NCBI GenBank assembly: GCA_018711785.1
Contig: DVHW01000091.1
Location: 1-10,321, forward strand
Reading direction: 5' to 3'
DNA length: 10,321 nucleotides
Origin: Candidatus Galloscillospira excrementavium
GTDB taxonomy: Bacteria > Bacillota > Clostridia > Oscillospirales > Oscillospiraceae
The translations under genes and the position numbers were made by a program. Positions 6,184-10,321 of the stretch are shown piece by piece. How positions within the stretch are numbered: the stretch's first letter is position 1; every line of letters starts with the position of its first letter. The notes beneath the pieces were generated by a model that was given only the letters and a program-made list of their open reading frames with translations, did not search any database and was not told where the DNA came from.

Positions 6184-8604
6184 TTGAACGAGAAGGAGAA
6201 GAAAAAGGACCAGCCCGTACTGGACGAGCTTGCCCAGGAGACCAGGAAGGTGGTCTTGGGCGAGAAGGTGGTGGAAAGCCGCCTGCCCGCCCTGTGCCGC
6301 CTGGCCGGCGCCGAGGGCGCTGTGCTGCTGAAAAACGACAACGCCGCCCTGCCCCTCTCCACCCAAGAGCCCGTGGCCGTCTTTGGCCGGGTGCAGGTGG
6401 ATTGGTTCTACGTGGGCTACGGCTCCGGCGGCGACGTGAACCCGCCCTATACCGTCAACCTGATGGACGGCCTCCGGGACGCCGGGGTGCCCGTGGACCA
6501 GGAGCTGGCCGGCCTCTACGCGAAGTGGAGCGCGGAGAACGTCCCCGACCCGGGCTTCTGGGGCAACTGGCCCCGCTACTTCGAGGAGATGCCCCTGGAG
6601 GACAGCCAGGTGCAGGCCGCCGCTTCCCGGTGCAGGACCGCCCTGCTGGTCATCGGCCGCGCGGCCGGCGAGTCCCGGGAAAACGCCCTGGAGCCCGGCA
6701 GCTACTACCTCACCGAGGACGAGCGGAAGCTCCTCTCCCAGGTGACCGCCGCCTTTGAAAAGACCGTGGTGCTGCTGGACATCGGCAGCGTCATGGACCT
6801 CTCCTGGCTGGAGCAGTACCCCATCCACAGCGCCCTGCTGGTGTGGCAGGGGGGCATGGAGAGCGGCCACGCCGCGGCGGACGTGCTCACCGGCAAGGTG
6901 GACGCCTGCGGCCGCCTGACCGACACCATCGCCTACCGCTACGAGGATTACCCCAGCGCCAAGGACTTCCTGGGGGAGGACTACAACAACTACACCGAGG
7001 ACATCTTTGTGGGCTACCGCTACTTCGAGACCTTCCAGCCCGACGTGGTGCAGTTCCCCTTTGGCTACGGCCTGTCCTACACCACGTTCGAGACCTCCGG
7101 CGCCTCGGTAGAGGCCCAGGGGGATACCTATATCCTGCGGGCCCAGGTGAAAAACACCGGCAGCCGCCCCGGCCGGGACGTGCTCCAGGTCTATGTCCAG
7201 GCCCCCCAGGGCAAGCTGGGCAAGGCCAGCCGGGTGCTGGTGGGCTTCGAAAAGACCCGCCTACTCCAGCCCGGCGAGAGCCAGTCCCTGGAGATCGCCT
7301 CCCCCCTGTACGCCGCCGCCAGCTTCGACGACAGCGGCGTCACCGGGTGGCCCTCCGCCTGGGTGGCGGAGGCCGGCGAGTACCAGATTTACGCCGGGGC
7401 CAACGTGCGCCAGGCCCTCCAGGTGGGCAGCTTCGCCCTGCCGGAGCTGCGGGTGATCCAGCGCCTGCAGGAGGTCTGCCCGCCCGATCCCGCCTACGGC
7501 TTTGACCGCATGGTCAACCGGGACGGCCAGAAGGCCTTCGAGCCCCTGCCCGCCCCCACCCGCTCCCTCAAGGACCGGGTGGTGCAGAACCTGCCCCAGC
7601 CCATCCCCTACACCGGCGACCGGGGCATCACCTTCCAGGAGGTGGCCGCGGGTTCCGCCTCCCTGGAGGACTTCATCGCCCAGCTGACCGGGGAGGACCT
7701 CTCCGCCCTCAGCCGCGGCGACCTGATCATGGACAGCCCCCTGGGGGCCAAGGGCAACGCCGGCGCCATGGTGGGCGTCACCCAGCGCCTGCGGGACCTG
7801 GGCGTGCCCCCTGTCATCACCACCGACGGCCCCTCGGGCATCCGGCTGCAGTTCTACTGCTCCCTCATGCCCAACGGCACCTCCCTGGCCTGCACCTGGG
7901 ACCCGGACCTGGTGAGCCGCCTGTACCAGTGCGTGGGCCGGGAGATGAAGCAGAAGGGCACCCATATTCTCCTAGGCCCCGGCATGAACATCCACCGCAA
8001 CCCCCTGTGCGGCCGCAACTTCGAGTACTTCTCCGAGGACCCCCTGGTCACCGGCAAGACCGCCGCGGCCTTTGTGCGGGGCCTGCAGAAGAGCGGCGTC
8101 TCCGCCTGCCCCAAGCACTTCGCCTGCAACAACCAGGAGACCAACCGCAACTATAACGACTCCCGGGTCTCCCAGCGAGCCCTGCGGGAGATCTACCTGA
8201 AGGGCTTCGAAATCTGCGTGAAAGAGGCCGCCCCCCACACCATCATGTCCAGCTACAACAAGGTCAACGGCGTGTGGAGCCACTACAACTACGACCTGTG
8301 CACCACCGTCCTCCGGGGCGAGTGGGGCTATGAGGGCTGCGTGATGACCGACTGGTGGATGCGCCCCAGCCCGGACCCGGACTTCCCCGACGTGTGGGAC
8401 AGCGCCTACCGCATCCGGGCCCAGGTGGACGTGCTCATGCCCGGCGCCCGGCCCTCGGCGGGCTTCCCCCCTGCCACCGACGCCGACCCGGCCCCGGAGG
8501 AGTCCTGCGCCAGAGAAAACGGCCTCACCCTGGGCGAGCTCCAGCGCGGCGCGAAGAACGTGCTCCGCCTGGCCCTGGCCAGCGGAGCCAACCCCTTCCA
8601 TTAA
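6184..8604 (+). CDS. Glycoside hydrolase family 3 enzyme with reversed domain order
   Basis: An 806-residue cytoplasmic glycosidase (no signal peptide), likely a beta-glucosidase or beta-xylosidase acting on imported oligosaccharides. Usual GH3 enzymes place the TIM-barrel catalytic domain first; here the order is swapped. Residues about 25-300 are the alpha/beta C-domain type (EGAVLLKND at 44-52, with E163 in AAGESRE a candidate acid/base), ending in FGYGLSYTTF. A fibronectin-III-like domain follows (about 305-395), then a linker. The barrel domain (about 490-800) carries TTDGPSGIR (D548), the Lys-His pair K644-H645 and nucleophile D723 in VMTDWW. The start is TTG at 6184-6186, eight bases after AGGAGG and downstream of the promoter; an earlier ATG at 6079 would precede the promoter. 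Such permuted enzymes are known from Ruminococcus and Butyrivibrio. It stands alone between terminators. Confidence 0.93.
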   Translation: MNEKEKKKDQPVLDELAQETRKVVLGEKVVESRLPALCRLAGAEGAVLLKNDNAALPLSTQEPVAVFGRVQVDWFYVGYGSGGDVNPPYTVNLMDGLRDAGVPVDQELAGLYAKWSAENVPDPGFWGNWPRYFEEMPLEDSQVQAAASRCRTALLVIGRAAGESRENALEPGSYYLTEDERKLLSQVTAAFEKTVVLLDIGSVMDLSWLEQYPIHSALLVWQGGMESGHAAADVLTGKVDACGRLTDTIAYRYEDYPSAKDFLGEDYNNYTEDIFVGYRYFETFQPDVVQFPFGYGLSYTTFETSGASVEAQGDTYILRAQVKNTGSRPGRDVLQVYVQAPQGKLGKASRVLVGFEKTRLLQPGESQSLEIASPLYAAASFDDSGVTGWPSAWVAEAGEYQIYAGANVRQALQVGSFALPELRVIQRLQEVCPPDPAYGFDRMVNRDGQKAFEPLPAPTRSLKDRVVQNLPQPIPYTGDRGITFQEVAAGSASLEDFIAQLTGEDLSALSRGDLIMDSPLGAKGNAGAMVGVTQRLRDLGVPPVITTDGPSGIRLQFYCSLMPNGTSLACTWDPDLVSRLYQCVGREMKQKGTHILLGPGMNIHRNPLCGRNFEYFSEDPLVTGKTAAAFVRGLQKSGVSACPKHFACNNQETNRNYNDSRVSQRALREIYLKGFEICVKEAAPHTIMSSYNKVNGVWSHYNYDLCTTVLRGEWGYEGCVMTDWWMRPSPDPDFPDVWDSAYRIRAQVDVLMPGARPSAGFPPATDADPAPEESCARENGLTLGELQRGAKNVLRLALASGANPFH

Positions 8605-8623
8605 AAATTACCCCTCCCTCCAG

Positions 8624-8657
8624 AAAAGGCCCGGATACCGCGGTATCCGGGCCTTTT
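8624..8657. terminator. Bidirectional terminator, perfect 34-bp palindrome
   Basis: The 34 bases are perfectly self-complementary, starting AAAAGGCCCGGATACC and ending in the reverse complement with CCTTTT. Both strands therefore give a GC-rich stem followed by T4. It lies between the convergent GH3 and SGNH hydrolase genes, 19 bases after the GH3 stop, and should stop transcription from both sides. Confidence 0.88.
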
Positions 8658-8696
8658 CCCATATTCTGCGGCAGTAGTCCCCAAAAGGCGGCAAAA

Positions 8697-8718
8697 GCCG
8701 GGAGGTCTCCCTCCCGGC
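8697..8718 (-). terminator. Terminator of the SGNH hydrolase gene
   Basis: GCCGGGAGG (8697-8705) pairs perfectly with CCTCCCGGC (8710-8718) around a 4-nt loop. On the minus strand the stem is followed by TTTTGCC. It starts 14 bases beyond the stop of the minus-strand hydrolase gene. With the palindrome at 8624-8657 it forms a two-step stop for minus-strand transcription. Confidence 0.8.
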
Positions 8719-8732
8719 CTTCGCGGAAAGAT

Positions 8733-10160
8733 TTACTTCTGCACCAGGTTCTGGTCAAACCGCATCAGGATGCCGGCCGCTTCGGCCCGGGTGGTATCCC
8801 CGCCAGGGGCCAGGGTGCCGTCGTCGTGGCCGTTGATGAGCCCGTTGCCGTTGGCCCAGGCCATGGCGGGCAGGGCCCACTCGCCCACCTTGTCCCCGTC
8901 GGGGAACTGGCTCAGGTCGCCCACAGCGGTCAGGTCGTACTTCTTGTACGCGGCGTAGTTGTACATCATCTGGGCAAATTCCTCCCGGGTCACGTCCCGG
9001 TTGGGCCGGAAGACATTCCCCTCATAGCCATCCACCACGCCGGTCTCCTGGGCCCAGGCGATGGGGTCCTGGTACCACTGGTCCGGCAAGTCGGTAAAGG
9101 TGGCCGCACCGGCAACGGCGGGCTTCCCCTCCAGGTTGTAGAGCATCTGGGCCACCTCGGCCCGGGTCAGGAAGTCCCCGGGGGCGAAGCGCCCGTCCGG
9201 CATGCCGTTCATCATGCCCTTCTCCGACACATAGGCCACAGCCTCCGCGTACCACTCCGCTTCCGGCACATCGGGGAAGCCGAGCTCCTCTTCCCCCTCT
9301 TCCCCCGGCGCCTTCAGGCCCAGGGCCCCGGCCATGGCCTGGGCGATGAGCTGGTGGCCGTAGGCGTTGGGGTGGAAGTCCAGGTTAAAGTCGGTCATGC
9401 TGTTGAACCTGGCGTTGCAGGGGTTCTCCTCCGCCTGGGCGAAGGGGGTGTACACGTCTACGTAGCCGGATTCTCCCAGCAGGGCGAAGGCCTCCTTCAT
9501 CTGGGCGTTGACCACCATCAGGGCCACCTCAAAGGCGTCCACCATGGGCTGGGTCAGGGTGTTCTCCAAATGGCCGTAGGGGTTGTACTGGCAGGCCACC
9601 GCCAGTTTCCCCTCCGGGTTCAGCTGCCGCAGGGCCCCCACGATGCCGGCCAAGGCCTTGCCCATGTCCGCCACCGCGGCGGAGAACTCCTGGCTGGCCA
9701 GCACCCACTCCACGCTGGTGAGGAGGGTGGCCATCTGGCTGGGGGTCATCTGGCCGGTGGCCAGCATCTGCTGGACCTGCTGGGGGGTCAGGGCCGTCGA
9801 GGCGAACTGGTTGTAGGCCTCGGCCAGGCCCTGGTACAGGGCGTTCATCAAGTCGTTGCCGCCAATGGTCACGGTGATGATGTCCGCCCCGGCCACAGCC
9901 TGCTGCAGCTCCTTGTCCGTCTGCAGGGCGGCGCTCAGCTCCGCCCCGGTCAGGCCGTCCTCCGCCAGGTCGGTGAGGTCCAGCCCGTTGGCCTCAGCCA
10001 GCAGCTGGGGGAACGCCTTCTCCCCCTCGCCCAGGCCGTAGCCGGTGGTGATGCTGTCCCCCAACGCCACGTAGGACACCGGGGCAGCCAGGGCCCCGGC
10101 GGGCAGCAGGCCCACGGCCAGGCACAGGCACAGCAGCAGTGAAACGATCCGTTTTTTCAT
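8733..10160 (-). CDS. Secreted SGNH/GDSL hydrolase with three S-layer homology domains
   Basis: A 475-residue exported esterase or lipase-like enzyme held on the cell wall. A signal peptide (1-25, ending ALA) is followed by an SGNH hydrolase domain. The nucleophile is S36 in ALGDSITTGYG, the oxyanion block is GGND with N102, and the D-H pair is D261 and H263 in DFHPNAYGH. After an acidic linker (about 284-293) come three SLH repeats at about 294-345, 354-405 and 417-470, each with the WY/W core and the TRAE-type motif (TRAE 332, TREE 391, TRAE 457) that binds pyruvylated secondary wall polymer. The substrate is unknown: cell-wall acetyl groups, phospholipids and dietary esters are all possible. 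The ATG at 10158-10160 has AAGGAGG seven bases upstream; longer upstream starts would cross the promoter. It is monocistronic. Confidence 0.94.
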   Translation of the reverse strand: MKKRIVSLLLCLCLAVGLLPAGALAAPVSYVALGDSITTGYGLGEGEKAFPQLLAEANGLDLTDLAEDGLTGAELSAALQTDKELQQAVAGADIITVTIGGNDLMNALYQGLAEAYNQFASTALTPQQVQQMLATGQMTPSQMATLLTSVEWVLASQEFSAAVADMGKALAGIVGALRQLNPEGKLAVACQYNPYGHLENTLTQPMVDAFEVALMVVNAQMKEAFALLGESGYVDVYTPFAQAEENPCNARFNSMTDFNLDFHPNAYGHQLIAQAMAGALGLKAPGEEGEEELGFPDVPEAEWYAEAVAYVSEKGMMNGMPDGRFAPGDFLTRAEVAQMLYNLEGKPAVAGAATFTDLPDQWYQDPIAWAQETGVVDGYEGNVFRPNRDVTREEFAQMMYNYAAYKKYDLTAVGDLSQFPDGDKVGEWALPAMAWANGNGLINGHDDGTLAPGGDTTRAEAAGILMRFDQNLVQK

Positions 10161-10179
10161 AGCTTCTCCTCCTTTTTTG

Positions 10180-10218
10180 CCAGCCCGGCGCCGCGCAAAG
10201 CCAGCCGTCCCGGGCCGG
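10180..10218 (-). other. Possible hairpin in the 5' leader of the SGNH hydrolase gene
   Basis: In the minus-strand transcript CCGGCCCGG (10218-10210) can pair with CCGGGCUGG (10188-10180), nine pairs including one G-U, around a 21-nt loop. It ends five bases before the AAGGAGG ribosome site and could influence message stability or translation. In GC-rich DNA such a stem can arise by chance. Confidence 0.3.
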
Positions 10219-10230
10219 TATTTCCCCTTT

Positions 10231-10236
10231 ATCATA
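10231..10236 (-). promoter_or_regulatory. Extended -10 promoter of the SGNH hydrolase gene
   Basis: On the minus strand TGGTATGAT gives a TATGAT -10 box (10236-10231) with the TGn extension. The -35 position 17 bases upstream (TGGCGG) is a poor match, as is common for extended -10 promoters. Transcription would start near 10224, leaving a leader of about 64 nt. Confidence 0.5.
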
Positions 10237-10289
10237 CCACAGATTGCCCCGCTCCGCCATCCCCCATTTCCCACCCAAAACCAGGTGAT

Positions 10290-10309
10290 GCCCGGGGCGT
10301 CCCCCGGGC
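10290..10309. repeat. GC-rich inverted repeat near right edge
   Basis: GCCCGGGG (10290-10297) and CCCCGGGC (10302-10309) form a perfect 8-bp stem with a 4-nt loop. Neither strand has a proper T-run directly after it within the window, so a terminator for a gene beyond the edge is possible but not shown. Confidence 0.3.
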
Positions 10310-10321
10310 GTCCTCCCCCCT

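Noticed and set aside
8355..10142. Long plus-strand open frame of 595 codons opposite the SLH hydrolase gene
   Set aside because: It is antisense to a clearly identified gene, its product is low-complexity Gly/His/Val/Gln-rich, it spans two terminators, and it begins inside the GH3 gene. It is typical of GC-rich shadow frames.

Overview
The window is GC-rich, densely coded DNA that looks like a Gram-positive Clostridia chromosome, probably a gut Oscillospiraceae-type lineage (Flavonifractor, Lawsonibacter and relatives). That placement is an inference. It rests on high-GC codon use, strong AGGAGG ribosome sites, a secreted protein with S-layer homology (SLH) domains, a lipoprotein signal, and a domain-swapped GH3 glycosidase of a kind known from rumen and gut Firmicutes. 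No mobile element, CRISPR array or RNA gene was recognised.

Layout. (1) 1-1287, minus strand: a two-gene unit of a small, probably coiled-coil protein and the N-terminal 289 residues of the membrane protease FtsH, which runs off the left edge. The two overlap by ATGA. (2) 1382-1972, minus strand: a TetR-family repressor gene with its own terminator. Upstream it has a near-consensus promoter, with a perfect inverted repeat over the predicted start of transcription. (3) 2151-5972, plus strand: a tight five-gene operon transcribed divergently from tetR. It encodes a lipoprotein, two six-helix ABC-2 permeases, an ABC ATPase and a membrane-anchored extracytoplasmic protein, and ends at a hairpin terminator. 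(4) 6113-8604, plus strand: a single gene with a good sigma-A-type promoter and a TTG start, encoding a GH3 glycosidase whose two catalytic domains are in reversed order. (5) 8605-8732: two terminators between convergent genes. (6) 8733-10160, minus strand: a secreted SGNH/GDSL hydrolase carrying three SLH domains, with an extended -10 promoter and a possible structured leader. The last ~160 bases hold only that leader, the promoter and a GC-rich hairpin.

How the genes may work together. The TetR gene and the five-gene operon look like one ligand-responsive export or immunity module. Lipoprotein, two permeases and an ATPase with a Glu in place of the Q-loop Gln resemble LanI/LanFEG-type lantibiotic self-protection or bacitracin-type (BcrAB) resistance transporters. 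No peptide-synthesis genes are visible, so a sensing or resistance role against foreign peptides, or export of another amphipathic compound, is the best guess. FtsH, the GH3 enzyme and the SLH esterase appear to be independent neighbours. The most notable items are the transporter operon with its self-operator, the permuted GH3 enzyme, the SLH-anchored SGNH hydrolase, and the small protein translationally coupled to FtsH.
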